A stretch of 64,000 nt of DNA from assembly GCF_964019385.1 (NCBI RefSeq), contig NC_088653.1, forward strand, positions 13,733,154-13,797,153, given 5' to 3'. The notes below the pieces were generated by a model, which did no database searches, had not been told where the DNA came from, and saw nothing but the letters and a program-made list of their open reading frames with translations. Source of the DNA: Sycon ciliatum. Lineage: Eukaryota; Porifera; Calcarea; Leucosolenida; Sycettidae. Shown in pieces: positions 1-11,594 of this stretch. Every line of letters begins with the position of its first letter. Positions within the stretch are counted from its first letter, which is position 1. Both the position numbers and the translations under genes were made by a program.

Positions 1-584
1 AATTTGTAAAATGGAATCATAAACTGGGATATTCGGTAATCAATGTTCTGAAGTTGATAGATATCACTTCAAGGATTGCTAGTGGATGAAAATTAATCTA
101 TCAACAGAGGAGTGAACTGCATTGTATGCTGCGAAAGCCGTGTTTTTGTATTTGTAACTGGTGGCTGTGTTACACGGTGGATTTGGATAGGCAGCATAGC
201 ATCGCAACCATGTTGTCGTTCTCACAGAGTGTATTCCGTGACCTACTCTTCTTCATTACTGTCTTTAGTGATGGCAAGATGGCCTGACGCCGTCCAAAGG
301 CCCTGCGGAAGCAATTCACTGCCCTCCTCGTGTATTCAGGGTCCCATTTTACACTTTTTACACAAAATGGCAAAGCACCCACCACTAGTTATACCGACGT
401 GGCAGGGAGAATTGAATTATATGCACCAAATGTTCTGGTCAATGTTGATCTACAATAAACTGGCTCTCATTTGCCACCACCCATGTTTCGATACAGCCAT
501 CCGGAGCAGAAAAAACAGCCAGAAGAAAATTTTTTTTACACATTTCTTAAAAAATGCCAAATGTCAAAAAAAGGCCAAATCACC

Positions 585-776
585 TCGTACGGGCAAACAC
601 AGAAGATGGTAACACCGGCCTGACACAACAACTGAAGAAAAAGGAAACACACAATTCACTGATTTGAGGGAAAACCAAAAACGGGAAAAGTCTGAACAAA
701 AATTGATGGTCACCACCAGTACTCGAACCAGGGACCCTCGCCTTTAGCTGGCGACGCCCTAACCACTATTAAAGAC
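585..776 (-). mobile_element. tRNA-derived SINE
   Basis: Read on the minus strand, about 776-717 gives a tRNA-like head. It has an A-box-like TAGTGGTTAGGGCGTC, an anticodon-like arm (CGCC, 7-nt loop, GGCG) and a B-box-like GGTTCGAGTACT. A non-tRNA tail runs towards about 585. A head without the tail sits at 48237-48285, and a tail-like fragment lies near 60000. The element is Pol III-type and non-autonomous. Its ends are approximate. Confidence 0.65.
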
Positions 777-1039
777 AAAACATATATAGACATTTTTTTA
801 AGAAAATTGCATTTGACAAATCTGCTCACCATGGAAAATCCATTCGTTGTAGTCTCTGTTAGACCAGTCTGTATCCGTTACACGTGTTAGCTCGTTGCCA
901 ACAAGCTTTAAGTAAAACCAAATCAAATTCATGCAGAGTTGTGATCGGTGAAGTCTACCCCTAAAGTGCATACATGTACTTGTCGTCTTTAACATCCTTG
1001 GATACGTACTCCCTGAAAGTGGTACGAGTGAGGCTGGAC

Positions 1040-1501
1040 CTATTCGTGCGCAAAAACAGGGACGTGAAGAAGAGGTCGGTGCGCCTTCGGCGATGCTTGG
1101 GGAATTCTGTGTTGCTCACTAGGTGGGAGCTCGCGTGTTTCCTGCCGAGATGAATTCTCACTGACTGAATCACGACTGCCATCCAGAGCAGAGGAGGCGT
1201 CCATCGAACAGTCCACTCCGCAACCCTGCAAAAAGCACCGAATCCGTACTCGAGTCGCTGGCCACCCTGACTCCTTGGAAATGATAGCAGTCCTGATGGA
1301 CGTGCACATATACAAGAACAGAGTCGTAGTCGAGACTAGTCCATGGCTCCAGTTTTTATCCCCTAGTCGGATTTCAGTGAGTGCCACTGTACATAATCTC
1401 TGTATCTCTACCGGCAGCTCTAGTGTCAGGCAATAGTGGGATTGTGCCATGCTTCTATTCTCATAGTTCATCTTGTCCGACTTTCGACCTGTCCACACCA
1501 C
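1040..1501 (-). CDS. Unrecognised 153-codon ORF, also open in the duplicate
   Basis: This minus-strand frame is open for 153 codons, and the equivalent frame at 48550-49011 is also exactly 153 codons with many substitutions. That could mean constraint or only recent duplication. I recognise no domain, signal peptide or membrane segment. Related blocks at 3540-3960, 4615-4960 and 16430-16750 do not keep the frame, which argues against a real gene. A substitution pattern across the two copies would decide. Confidence 0.2.
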   Translation of the reverse strand: MVWTGRKSDKMNYENRSMAQSHYCLTLELPVEIQRLCTVALTEIRLGDKNWSHGLVSTTTLFLYMCTSIRTAIISKESGWPATRVRIRCFLQGCGVDCSMDASSALDGSRDSVSENSSRQETRELPPSEQHRIPQASPKAHRPLLHVPVFAHE

Positions 1502-1902
1502 TTGCCTGACTATCGTTTCAGCTGTAACCTGAAGTCAATCTGCGATAAAATGATCCGCTGTAGCACCTACTCCACTTTTATGTTTATGTATCTATGTCAT
1601 CCGGATCTTCCCAAGTTGTAAAATGTACTGTTGAGATACCGAATTCAAATAAATCAATACCATCAAATACCAAGTCGATACCATCACGCCCTGTACAAAG
1701 AAAACGCAACCCATATATTGATAATGCGCATAGTGAGTGCATTGAATGAACGCATTCAAGAGGAATGCACGGCAACATTAGTACTAGTGTTTAGGAGTTC
1801 TAACTGTGTTAGAAGTGAGCTCTAAGGCAAACACAAAATAATCACGTGATGTACTATCACTGGACGTACATGTAGAACAATACCTACAGTCTCCATAATT
1901 AT

Positions 1903-4900
1903 ACTATCTACAGTGCATGCTGAAGTTCAGCATGAAAGCCGCTCAGTTGCACCTCAGCATAACGATGCATTGCTTTTTTTCTCCCACTGTCGGATCTCAG
2001 TGAGTGCAACTGTACATATGCCTGTATTTCTCCTGGCAACCCTAGTATCAGGCAATACAAGGATTGTGCTATGTTGTTACTCTTAGTTTGTCTTGTCCGA
2101 CTTTTAACCTTTCTGCTTGCCTGGCTACAGTGTCATCTCAGACCACTGGTCAATGCATTCACACCTAGCACACCGTCAACCCAAACTCTGTATTGACTAA
2201 GTATGTAGTGATTGCATTGACGGAAGATATTCAGACCAATGCAGCGTAGGAGTGATGCTAGTCGTCACGAGCTTCAAGAGTGAAAAATAACGCAAACAAA
2301 ATGTTACAGGCTAATGTATCATGGGAAGTACAAAAATCTCAACAGTGTCCAAACTGCATATGACTTGACAGTTTGTGCGGAGGTTGAACATGCAGGCACA
2401 TCAGTTGCATCACAGCATATTGATGAATTTTCCTGTTTCGGGAATTCTCTTTTTTAGATGCGACATCCTGTGTACGCATGATGTATCTGCCAGATATCAG
2501 AAACTGCAACGATTCTCAAAAGTTGTATAACACAACGGGAGATATTTAAAAATGGAAGATGTTCAGAATAATAATAATTAAAATTTGAGCGAAATCGGAG
2601 AGATCCACTTGCACACATACTTTGGTATTCTCAGACATGCTAGGTTCCCTTTGGGGTTTGTATCGATTGTGCAAAGCTCTTGAAAAGTTTCTGAAGGGAA
2701 CCTTGAAATTTGCATACCCCTCAAAAATGGCCGAAATATCACATTATTTATGGGTCTAGAAACGAGTCACGCCACAGCGTATACGAACAAGCTATGAACA
2801 AAACTCCATCAAGCCAACATTGCCTCACCTTAGAAGAGTTCCTGGAGCAGTACCGCTTAGCCACGCCAGCATCCCAGAAGACGAGTTCCATCACCCCCTG
2901 ACGCCACAAATGATCGTCTTGAAAATAGCCAATTTACAAGCGCTGGCAAAACAGCCAGCTACGTCCTCAATTGGCCAGAACTATACACCGGCAGATAGTA
3001 GAACACCTCTTCTAGCGCTGAGGACATGTCCCCCATCTTCCTTTTGGGGTTTTCTTGAAATAAACTTTTTTGAATTTTTCCACTCGACCATGCTGAAATA
3101 CGGCCAAAATCATACCTGCGCAGGAAAGCTCGCCCCTCCGCGACGTCTCCTCGGCAATGTCTACTCGAACACTACTCCCAAGGCCGAATAACAAAGTGTA
3201 GTGTTGACTCTGACAAGGAAAAGCAGCGGTGATCACTTGTCACTCCAAACGACAAGCTTCTCCTTGCGCCACCAATAATTTTTTGTGCGACTGCTGGTGC
3301 AAAAGTGACTGAACAGTCTGAAGTCCTGAGCGTAGTTTTTGAATTTTACTACAAGAGGCACGGTGAAATCACGTGCCTTGTGACGCAAGAATGCCAAGTC
3401 GCGTTGATCACGGCTCACGAGATTTCAGAGTCACCTTCGTAAAGTGCGCTTGTTACTGGCCTTGAACGCCCGTTCCGGCGTTGGTCTGGAAGTGATCACA
3501 CTTGTGTTGTTACTGCGCTCAAGATCACGCTGACTGGGTTGTAGGCCCACCACCTGATGCTGATGGACGTGAACATGTACAAGAACAGGGTCATAGTCGA
3601 GACTAGCCCATGGCTCCAGTTTTTATCCCCTAGTCGGATTTCACAGAGCGAAACTGTACATATGTCTGTATTTCTCCGGGCAACCCCAGTATCAAGCAAT
3701 ACTGGGATTGTGCCATGTTTCTATTCTTATATATTGTCTTGTCCGATTTTAACCTGTCCTCTTGCCTGGCTTTCGTGTCGGATCCAACTCGCACAAAAAC
3801 AAGGCAAGCTCTGCATTGATAATGTACATAGTGAATGAGTTGAATGAACAAATGCAGGGCACAATTAGTTCTATGTGGTAAGGAGTTCTAGAGGTGAGCT
3901 TTCAAGCAAACACCAAATCACCGGCTGCACTGTCACCGTAAGTACATGTACAATATAACCGACAACCTCCGTATTGCATATAACTCTACAGTGCATGCTG
4001 AAGTTCAGCATGGATGCGCATCAGTTGCTTCTCAGCAAAACGATACATTTTGTGAAGTTTTTCTCCCACTGTTGGATGTCCTTGAGCACAACTGTACATT
4101 ATATGTCTGTATTTCTCCTGGCGGACTAGTATCAGGCAATACTGGGATTGTGCCATGTTGTTACTCTTCGTTTGTCTTGTCTAGCTTTTAACCTGTCTGC
4201 GTGCCTGGCTACAGTGCCATCTCCGACCACAGGGCAATGCATTCACACCTAACACACCATCAACGCAAAACCTGTATTAACTAAGTAGACAGTGAATGCA
4301 TTGACGGAAGATATTCAGACCAATGCAGTGAAGGAGTGATGCTAGTCGTCACGAGCTACAAGAGTGAAAAATAAGGCAAACAAAAGTCACAGGCTACTGT
4401 GTCACGGGAAGTACAACAATCTCAACAGTGTCCAAAATGCACATATGACTCGACTGAGTGTGCTGAGGTTGAGCGTGGATGCAGTTGCTTCACAGCTTAA
4501 TGATGAACTGTCCTGTTAAGGCGGCAGACCACCTTCACAGGGGTCAAAATTTGAAGTTCCTCATATCGCGCAAACGGCATCAACTTAGGAATGGATATAT
4601 CCTAAAGGGTCGAGAGTAGTCCATAGCTCCAGTTTTTATCCCCTAGTGGGATGTCAGTGAGCGAAACTGTACATATGTCTGTATTTCTCCGGGCAACCCT
4701 AGTATCAGGCAATACTGGGATTGTGCCATGTTTCTATTCTTATAAATTGTCTTGTCTGATTTTAACCTGTCCTCTTGCCTGGCTTTCGTGTCGGATCCAA
4801 CTCGCACAAAAACAAGGCAAGCTCTGTATTGATAACGCACATAGTGATTGAATTGAAAGGACAAATGCAGGGCAAAATTAGTTCTATGTGTTTGGGAGTT

Positions 4901-5480
4901 CTAGAGGTGGGCTTTCAAGCAAACACAAAATCACCGGCTGCACTGTCACCGCAAGTACATGTACAACATAACCGACAACCTCCGTATTGCATATAACTCT
5001 ACAGTGCATGCTGAAGTTCAGCTTGGATGCGTACAAGTTGCATCTCAGCAACACGATACATTTTGTAAAGGTTTTCTCCCACTGTCGGATCTCAGTGAGC
5101 GTAACTGTACATATGTCTGTATTTCTCCTGGCAGTCCTAGTATCAGCCACTACTCGGATTGTGCTATGCTGCTACTCTTAGTTTGTCTTGTCCGACTTTT
5201 AGCCTGTCTGTTTGCCTGGCTACAGTGTCATCTCAGACATAGTAGCCTTTGACTTTTGTTTGCCTTATAGTTCACTTTTGGAGCTCGTGACGACTAGCAC
5301 CACTCCCACACTGCAGTCTGCTGCATATCTTCCGTCAATGCATTCACACCTAACACACCGTTAACGCAAACCCTGTATTGACTAAGTATGTAGTGAATGC
5401 ATTGACGGAAGATATTCAGACCAATGCAGTGTAGAAGTGGTGCTAGTCGTCACGAACTTCAATAGTGAAAGATAAGGCAA
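1903..5480. repeat. Conserved intergenic modules, locally duplicated
   Basis: No convincing gene is seen here apart from array modules. Recurring blocks include one ending in a tagtatcaggcaatac-type tract, one around tgcattgacggaagatattc, and one around gtgctagtcgtcacgagc. They recur at 5100-5480, 16880-17200, 52620-53080 and elsewhere in the same order upstream of each gene copy's 3' end. Blocks 3540-3960 and 4615-4960 are close copies of each other, so part of the unit was duplicated locally. Confidence 0.75.
2585..3535. other. Non-unit insertion, no gene recognised
   Basis: About 950 bp unlike the flanking modules. It contains a short plus-strand open stretch (2710-2901) and an overlapping 123-codon frame (2820-3191), neither with a recognisable domain. 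No clear terminal inverted repeats or target duplication were found. It may be an old mobile-element fragment. Confidence 0.35.
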
Positions 5481-5811
5481 ACAAAAAGCCCCGCGCTACT
5501 GTGTTACGAGAAGTACAACAATATCAACAGCATCAACACTGAATATGAAACGACAGTGTGTGGTGAGGTTGGGCGTGAATGCAGTTGCATCAAAGCATAA
5601 TGAGGATTTGTCCTGTTTAGGACAATCGATATTTTGGGATACGATAGTTCTTTGTGCGCATATTTATCTGCCAGATATCCGAAACTGCAACGACTCTCAT
5701 AAGGTGTAAAACACAATGGGAGATAATTTCAAAAGAAAGAGATTCATAAGAATAATTATTCTACTGCATAAAGAACAAAAGCAAATCAAATATGTTAGAT
5801 GAAAGCTCGGT

Positions 5812-5817
5812 TTTATT
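5812..5817 (-). terminator. Poly(A) signal of gene copy A
   Basis: AATAAA on the minus strand, about 21 nt after the copy A stop codon. The same hexamer in the same context recurs behind copies C (17562-17567) and E (26985-26990). It is degraded behind D, H and I. Confidence 0.65.
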
Positions 5818-5837
5818 TCTCCAAAAAGCTGCGTTCA

Positions 5838-6921
5838 TTATGTAGGGGAAAGAAGTGTTGTTACAGCGTTTGTAAACAGAGATTTTTGAAGTTCTTCACT
5901 TGTTTTCGAATCCAATGCAGGAGTGCAACCTGAACCAATCGATACTCCGCTATCATTCGCATGAGCACGGCCCCAATCGCACGAAAGGTTAATCCTATGG
6001 AACACATAGCGTGGCATAAAGAATTGAAAATCAGCTAGAATATTTATTATTAAAAGGCAAACTATGCGTGCAGAAACCACTGTTCTTGTGCATCGCTCAC
6101 AGCCAGAAATATAAATCGTGAAATCGTTCCTCCATTCAATTCGCCCTCCCACCAAAAAAGCTATGACATAAAATGACCTTGGGTTCCCAGTAAAAAGGCA
6201 ACGCCTGTTGGGACTCCCCTGGTAAATTAATCAAATCTACTACTACTACTACCTACTTTCTGACATTTTCAATTGGGAATCTCGGTATTAAACCTAACGA
6301 TACGGAAGCGTGTATGAATTTTAGATTGAATAATGAACGGATTTTGGGAACGTCTGAAGGGTATAAGCCTCCACACCGGAACTTTAATTCCTCGATCAAC
6401 TGCTCCGTGCCTAACAAATGATAACTGGACCACAGGGACGGATATCTGGGGATCATAAATCCGATACAATTCAGCCATGACTCTTGGTAGATATGACTTG
6501 GTGTGAGCTTCTCCCATGATGATCCGCTCACTGCTGTTACATCTAAATCTTCGTTATCTCCTTCAAAGCACTCTGGTGTTCGCCAGACACAAACCTCCTC
6601 GACAACATAAGCTGCCCAATGGCTAGGACAATCGATAACGGCTATCCGTAGATCTTCACGACAAGCCAAATGCAGTCGACCCAGTGCATTCACGAAGTTC
6701 TCTTCAACTTAACCATCAAAAGATTGCGACGCACTACTGCAATCTCGGAGATTGATGACTAACCTTTTGCATCGGCAGAGGTCGAGGGTGGTGTAGTTCT
6801 CCAATAAAAGTAAAGTGGGACCAAATCTCAAATCCAAAAACCTTCAGAATCTGAACAGCCTCGTCACAGTCAGCATCATAATGATGTTTCGGTCTTGAAA
6901 AACAAATTCTATATTGACCAG
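5838..6921 (-). pseudogene. Array gene family, type 1, copy A (broken)
   Basis: This is a member of the unrecognised array family. The middle is well kept, with the family landmarks EENFVNAL, VIDCPSHWA, SGSSWE.LTPSH.YQES and PRFPIENVRK, and the C-terminal part ends in LLSP. The start codon has changed from ATG to CTG at 6919-6921, two in-frame stops lie in the N-terminal part, and a LINE tail is inserted at about 6171-6252. The function is unknown. No signal peptide or clear membrane segment is visible. An AATAAA follows the stop and a TATA/initiator precedes the gene, so it was once a complete short transcription unit. Confidence 0.75.
6171..6252 (-). mobile_element. LINE 3'-tail insertion with (CTA)n end
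   Basis: About 80 bp interrupt copy A where sister copies read straight through. Read on the minus strand it runs from a ttcccagtaaaaagg-like end through GTTGGGACTCCCCTGGTAAA into a (CTA)n-type tail. The same block in the same minus orientation lies at 59383-59452. This resembles the 3' end of CR1/Jockey-group LINEs. A few host bases are missing at the junction. Confidence 0.65.
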
Positions 6922-7049
6922 ATTCTAGCTGATTGCTAGGCTAAGATCAGGTTCACGCAAACTTGTCAGGAATTGTGAAGGACTCAGTCCTTATGAAGCC
7001 GTCGACGGTGACCGACCAGATCTGCCCTGCTCTTTCAAATGAACCTGAT

Positions 7050-7090
7050 GAACACTGACTGCTACTCTATAGAAACTAATTACTTATAGG
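7050..7090 (-). promoter_or_regulatory. TATA/initiator promoter of copy A
   Basis: TATAAG at 7088-7083 (minus strand) and an initiator-like TCAGTG whose A is at 7056, 32 nt downstream. The putative leader to the former start codon is 135 nt. A GTCGAC-centred palindrome (6999-7008) lies inside the leader. The layout is the same in copies E, G, H, I and J. Confidence 0.7.
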
Positions 7091-7329
7091 TGAAAACAAA
7101 GGAGATTGTCCTCATCTCTTTTTTTTAGTTCTTGAGCTGCTGATCGGTGAGAGTTAAGACTCGCTATTTTCGAAATCAGGTAAGTGTGAGAAAGAATGTG
7201 CTTACTTTCGGTGTGCAGATTACGTTCAGGGTCCAGTTTGAAAAACGTCCGTTCACTGTTGTGACTTATATTCCAAGAAAGTTTTACGCAATGTGACACG
7301 TTTGTGAGAAATTTAGACCAGCGCTCTGC

Positions 7330-8150
7330 ACAGAATGTATCAAATCCGGCCGTACCTATCGAGACCGAGAAATTCCACGCGGCTTCTGCTGGGCGAACAC
7401 TTATAATAATAATGGGAAGGGAAGCAACATGCAGTCATTCATTAACGGGCTTACTAGCTTACTAGCAGTGGTAGTAATGGGTAAAGCTCCAGCAGTGAGA
7501 TCGGAAGCAAACACAAAGTCACAATCTACACTGTCACTGGAAGTACAAACATTACTTTTCATAACTATGACTCCACATTGCATGCTGAGGTCGGCGTATT
7601 TGAGAAATTTTCTGGAAGAGCAACACTATAACATAAACGAAACTCATTTTCGATGTGTTGAAGTGGTAATTCTCCTTTCAATCATTGTCATTGTGAGAAC
7701 ATCTGAGATTGAAATCGACGACATCGGAGGAGAATCAATTTGCAGTTTGTTAAGGGGCTACGATGGTTTCGGATCGTGAAGCATTTGGGATTATCACATG
7801 GCAAGTGATCGTTGCCCATACTCCAGGGAATCAGCACCTTTCGCGCCGCGGGCAATAAACGGCGACATTTCCCGCAAAAAAATATTTTATTTCAGTGATC
7901 GCGTAAGTACGACGACTCTCTAGACTTAATGTACGACTTTATGCCAAGTCGCACTGTAGCATTGAGACGAAGATGGAATTCCTTTTGGAGATGGACGTCC
8001 GGGAAATGGACAGGGGCTCGGACGTCTGCCATGTGGCGCTTACAGGGATCATTTGTTCAGTAATGTCTTGCAGCGTTCCCTTCGATAAGCTTTTGGATAA
8101 AGATTCAGTTCTGCTCGATGCGGTACTGTGATCACAAACAATTATTTGGA
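7330..8150. repeat. Array module remnants
   Basis: 7430-7780 resembles 45300-45620 (gagatcggaagcaaacacaaag-type block and following), so this is unit sequence. 7790-8150 has no feature I can name. Confidence 0.5.
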
Positions 8151-8161
8151 ATAGCACAAAT

Positions 8162-8893
8162 TCAACTCATCATCGTGCGTTTGCTGAACCTACGATGTGC
8201 AGATGACACAGGATTGTGTGCACATCCATCAGAAGTGTCAACCCTCACCAATGCTGTTATTGACACTGGAAGAGAGAAGGGCCTGTCACTGAATCTGTCC
8301 AAAACCAAGATCATGCATATCGGAACCTGAACTGCTGGTGCAAACGATCCTGCTCCAACGCCACTTGTGGTCGATGGAGAACGAATTGCAGAGGTGAGCA
8401 GTTTCAATTATCTCGGATCCTGGAAGACAACAAACGGTGATTGCAGTCTCGATATTCGATCAAGAATTGCCATGGCGAAAGAGCGTATGCTCCAGTTGGA
8501 AAGACCACAACACCTCCAGACAGCTGAGAATCCGGATAATGCATGCTCTTGTGTGGTCTGTCCTGCTGTATGGAGCTGAGAGTTGGACTCTCCGGAAGAC
8601 AGATGAACGACGAATACAGGCAGCAGAAATGAGGTGCTACCAACGTCTGCTCGGAGTATCCTAGTTGGAGAAGCACCCGAATGAAAGTATCCTGGTGAAG
8701 TTGGGAGTACAGAAACAGCTGCAAGCCAGGATCTCGATACGCAAACGGACCTATTTCGGGCAAACCTGCCGCCCGTCTGGCTTGGAGCTTGAACCTGACA
8801 TGATGTTTGGGTTCGTGGATGGTAAGAGAAAGCGTGGTCGTCCGAAGATTTCCTTTGCTGACAATATCGTTTCGTGCGCTGGTGCACTCGATT
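8162..8893 (+). pseudogene. Degenerate LINE reverse transcriptase C-terminal fragment
   Basis: Split plus-strand frames give the downstream part of a non-LTR reverse transcriptase. Visible landmarks are CADDTGL (decayed YADD box), LSLNLSKTKIM, FNYLGS, RIAMAKERM, VLLYGAESWTLRK, MRCYQRLLGV and KRKRGRPKISF. The same order appears in the intact ORF at 12708-14384, so both belong to the same RTE-like type. Stops and frameshifts break it several times. The upstream palm and endonuclease are absent, which indicates 5' truncation. It joins directly to SINE-like tail sequence at about 8893. Confidence 0.8.
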
Positions 8894-9010
8894 TTTTTCT
8901 CTTTTCAGGCAGTTCACTTCCCCAACTGATTCTTTGAATTTGAAGTTCTCCCAATCCTTTCAAAACTTTATCACTCTCTTTCACTTCTGTTAGGGTCAAG
9001 AAACTGACCA
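8893..9010 (+). mobile_element. SINE body fragment
   Basis: This is the same body as in the SINE at 9120-9335 (ttttttctcttttca, then agttcacttccc, then ttctcccaatcctttc), without the tRNA head. It abuts the LINE fragment, so either a SINE inserted there or the SINE borrowed that LINE's tail. Confidence 0.55.
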
Positions 9011-9119
9011 TAGGTGGTCCCCTGGGGTAGGGAGAAAGACCCAAGTGCCATTAGTATGTGTGGCATGTGTTGTGAGCTGCCTTTGGAGTGAAAAACTTGT
9101 CAATGCCTTCTAGGTTCAG

Positions 9120-9335
9120 CCCGGTTCCATGGCTCAGTAGTTAGAGCATTGCTCATGACAAGCAAGTTCCTGAGTTCGAGTCCTGGTGGGTCTGGGGATT
9201 TTTTCTCTTTTCATGAAGTTCACTTCCCAAACTGATCCTTTGAATTTGAAATTCTCCCAATCCTTTGAAAAATTTATTTATTTTACTTTTATAATTTTTT
9301 CGACAACGCAGATGATGATGATGATGATGATCGTG
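9120..9335 (+). mobile_element. tRNA-derived SINE with (GAT)n tail
   Basis: The head has A box TGGCTCAGTAG (9130-9140), a stem-loop like an anticodon arm (TTGCT, 7-nt loop, AGCAA) and B box GTTCGAGTCC (9174-9183). The body matches 8893-9010, and the element ends in a GATGATGAT run near 9310-9331. It would be transcribed by RNA polymerase III. I found no unambiguous target duplication. Confidence 0.75.
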
Positions 9336-9339
9336 TGTT

Positions 9340-10060
9340 CTCAGATCCTCGCAAAGTCACTGCCTGTGTGTGGTCTTCCTGTGCAACGCAAAACTCGTAC
9401 AAGGCTCATCTGTACTCTGCCTTCACCTTTGCTTGAACAACAAACACAACAATTCGTGAATGTTTTACAATGAAAAATATAGCTATCTGGAGCTGAAAAA
9501 AAGAAACATTGTCCTGAGAATTGCACACCAGGGAGTCGTCAAAATGCAGTACTGTATTTGACAATTACTGATACACATGTGAACATGAAGAAACTCTTTG
9601 TGCTAGCACTCTTAATTTATCATCTGAAATTATGATTCTGCTGCGTATTGTTGTGGTTGCCATGTACATTGCAATGACGAATTCTTACTTCTTCCGGCAA
9701 CCACAGAACATATTATTGAGTAGACAGAAGAAATGAACTGATAACAAATCATAAAGTAGAAGCACACCAGGTTCACACGATCTCACGGGGTCAAAAGGGG
9801 AAAGAACTGTTTTCCAAATAGGACCTGAAAATCCACAGCACTCTTGCTGCACAACGCTGGCACAACCCGCCAGGAACATCGCAGTTCAAAAACCGAACTG
9901 AATACACTATAACTATAAGGGGCGTTGTCACACACATTGTCCCACGTTAGCTGGGTAAGCCGTGGCTCACCATGATCAGACGCCTACCAAACTAAACTGG
10001 ATTCACACACTCGCATAAAGGAAGACTGAAGAGAACAGGGAGACTGAAGGAAGACAGGAA
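9340..10060. other. No feature recognised
   Basis: There are no shared array modules and no ORF with recognisable motifs. The stretch may belong to the LTR-flanked locus that follows. Confidence 0.3.
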
Positions 10061-10086
10061 AGAAAATGCCATACCTGGAATCAGCG

Positions 10087-10611
10087 TTAGTAACCACGGC
10101 GGCGGCTGGAGCTACGGCGGAGAGCAAGCCAGGTTTTATCTTCATCTTGGTTGAGCCGGTCACTCACAGCGGCTAGCTCGGCGTCAGACAGATCACTCCC
10201 TCCTCGTCTTGAATCGTGGTCTTCACATTGTCGATAGCATTGCTTGGCGCGACGTAAAGAGTGATGGTCTAGCCAGGAATAGTGTTAACGAAAATCTGCA
10301 TCCCACCAGGGAGGCGAAGTACCAAGTGAAGAGTGGGCTCCTGCTTCCGACTGCGTGCCGGCGAAAATCAAACGCTGCTGGTCTTGGGGAATACCCTCCT
10401 TGTCTTGGGCAGCAGCCTGCCTGTTGTCGTCCTCATCAGCTTCGCCATCACCACCAATAGTTAACATGTAGGTAGCGGGTCGCTTGGAATCGCCATCGGA
10501 GTCTCCAGTGAGTGCCGTGCGGAAAGAATGGTGATCCACGTTAGCACCCTGACTGAGCTGCAGGCTACTAAGCATGGCCAGGCCCAGGACGGCAAGAGTC
10601 ATGATTCTCAT
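10087..10611 (-). pseudogene. Secreted-protein/ubiquitin chimera (broken)
   Basis: The frame opens at 10611 with MRIMTLAVLGLAMLSS and continues to QLSQGAN, a convincing signal peptide. An acidic stretch follows and runs into [16 protein letters not shown], which is ubiquitin from about residue 32. A deletion removes the segment after about residue 50. Shifted sequence then encodes the ubiquitin end ([10 protein letters not shown]) and the start of a second repeat (MQIFV), with a stop ten codons in, up to IQDEEG near 10197. After it, another frame encodes DLSDAELAAVSDRLNQDEDK and a basic end, RRSSSRRRGY, with a stop at 10087-10089. The ubiquitin stretch (about 10197-10408) is one permuted repeat unit, so it looks inserted into a small secreted-peptide gene. 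It cannot make functional ubiquitin. Confidence 0.65.
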
Positions 10612-10689
10612 CTTGATTCGTCGCAGGGAGCTGCAGCGGGTTGAGCCATGGGGGTCTGGGGTCGAATCACGTTGTTTTATTTAAAACTA

Positions 10690-10703
10690 CACCGCTGCCA
10701 CCA
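10690..10703 (-). other. LTR-retroelement primer-binding site
   Basis: TGGTGGCAGCGGTG on the minus strand, one base after the LTR end. This is a typical PBS position and sequence. The next ATG downstream is the signal-peptide ORF at 10611. Confidence 0.55.
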
Positions 10704-10704
10704 A

Positions 10705-10913
10705 TGTAATGGTTTGCCGATCCTTATTCTTCGAGTTAGCTTTCATTGCTATCCAATCTAATCTAATCTTCTCTTCATCAAAACAGAAATGCGCAGCCGC
10801 TTATATGCAGCAGACGCCGCACGCTTACATACGAAGATACACTAAATATACGTCAGGCAAAGCTCCGTATTAGTTCCGTACTGCTTCCGTATTGGTCGGG
10901 CAGGGATACTACA
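10705..10913 (-). mobile_element. Short LTR (209 bp)
   Basis: Read on the minus strand it begins TGTAGTATCCC and ends CCATTACA, giving TG...CA boundaries, and it has an internal CATATAAG TATA-like box. A PBS follows at once. No second LTR or gag/pol was found in the window, so it is the 5' end of a truncated or recombined element. Array modules resume directly beyond it at 10914. Confidence 0.55.
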
Positions 10914-11590
10914 TTATCACTTGCCGAATCTCTCCTGGCAGGCCTAGTAACAGGCGCTTCTGCTATTGTGTTGTGTTTCTATTCTTAGTTTTACTTGTGT
11001 GACGGTGAACCAGTCTGTTTGTCTGGCTGTATTGCCGTCATGGATGGCAGATCAATACCATAATGGACAGCACATAGTCGATACAAGCCTTGCATTGACT
11101 TAGCAGTGAATGCATTGACTGACAACATTCAGAGTAATGACTACAATTTAGTAATGCTAGTCGTCACCCCATCTAGGTCTGAGATCTAAGGCAAACAGAC
11201 TGCTCTGTCACTGGAAGTGCAACAAACCAGACGGCGTCCAAATGACATAATGACAAGACAGTGCATGTTGATCTAGAGCCACGATACGCATCATTTTATT
11301 CACAGCGTCCTCGGTATTGCAAACTCTTTTTTGGATAGGATAGACCAGTGCATGAATAAAGGATGCCAAATATCAGAAACTGCAACGAATTTCAAAAGCT
11401 ATTATTATAACGCAACGAAGGATAGTGAAAAACAAAATTAATTAATAGTAAGCGTTGATTTGAGAAAACATTCTGCGGGCTAAAAAAAATATTAGATCAA
11501 TCACCTTCGGTATAACCTGATTGGAATGGAAGAAAGGTGTTTTACTCATGTAAAGATCGGCGGCGATACAAGCGATTGTCGGATATACAG
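10914..11590. repeat. Array intergenic modules before copy B
   Basis: Shared with 30360-30840 and 60500-61115: the same ordered blocks, including gcaaaccagacggcgtcc-like and gataggatagaccagtgc-like tracts. No ORF is supported. The 3' end of copy B follows. A variant signal AGTAAA (minus strand, in ttttactcatg) may replace AATAAA in this subfamily. Confidence 0.65.
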
Positions 11591-11594
11591 GCGT

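Larger units (their letters stand above)
1..1902. repeat. Segmental duplication, copy 1
   Basis: This stretch matches 47671-49265 nearly base for base, in the same orientation. The match runs to the shared tract before the block beginning ctccataattat. Copy 1 retains about 170 bp of SINE tail (about 555-725) that copy 2 lacks. Its left edge lies outside the window. The matching block in copy 2 is cut by the TIR element at 49266 and resumes at 52605, so the duplication is older than that insertion. Confidence 0.85.

Noticed and set aside
170-385. 71-codon minus-strand frame, also open at 47840-48055
   Set aside because: It has no ATG (starts at GTG), is flanked by stops, and is explained by the recent duplication.
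717-776. A functional tRNA gene
   Set aside because: The arms do not close into a full cloverleaf with an acceptor stem. The head continues into a SINE body, and a second degraded copy exists.
3540-4960. Pairs of similar 65-90-codon frames on both strands
   Set aside because: They come from a local duplication of non-coding modules. Frames are not kept in the other copies of the same modules.
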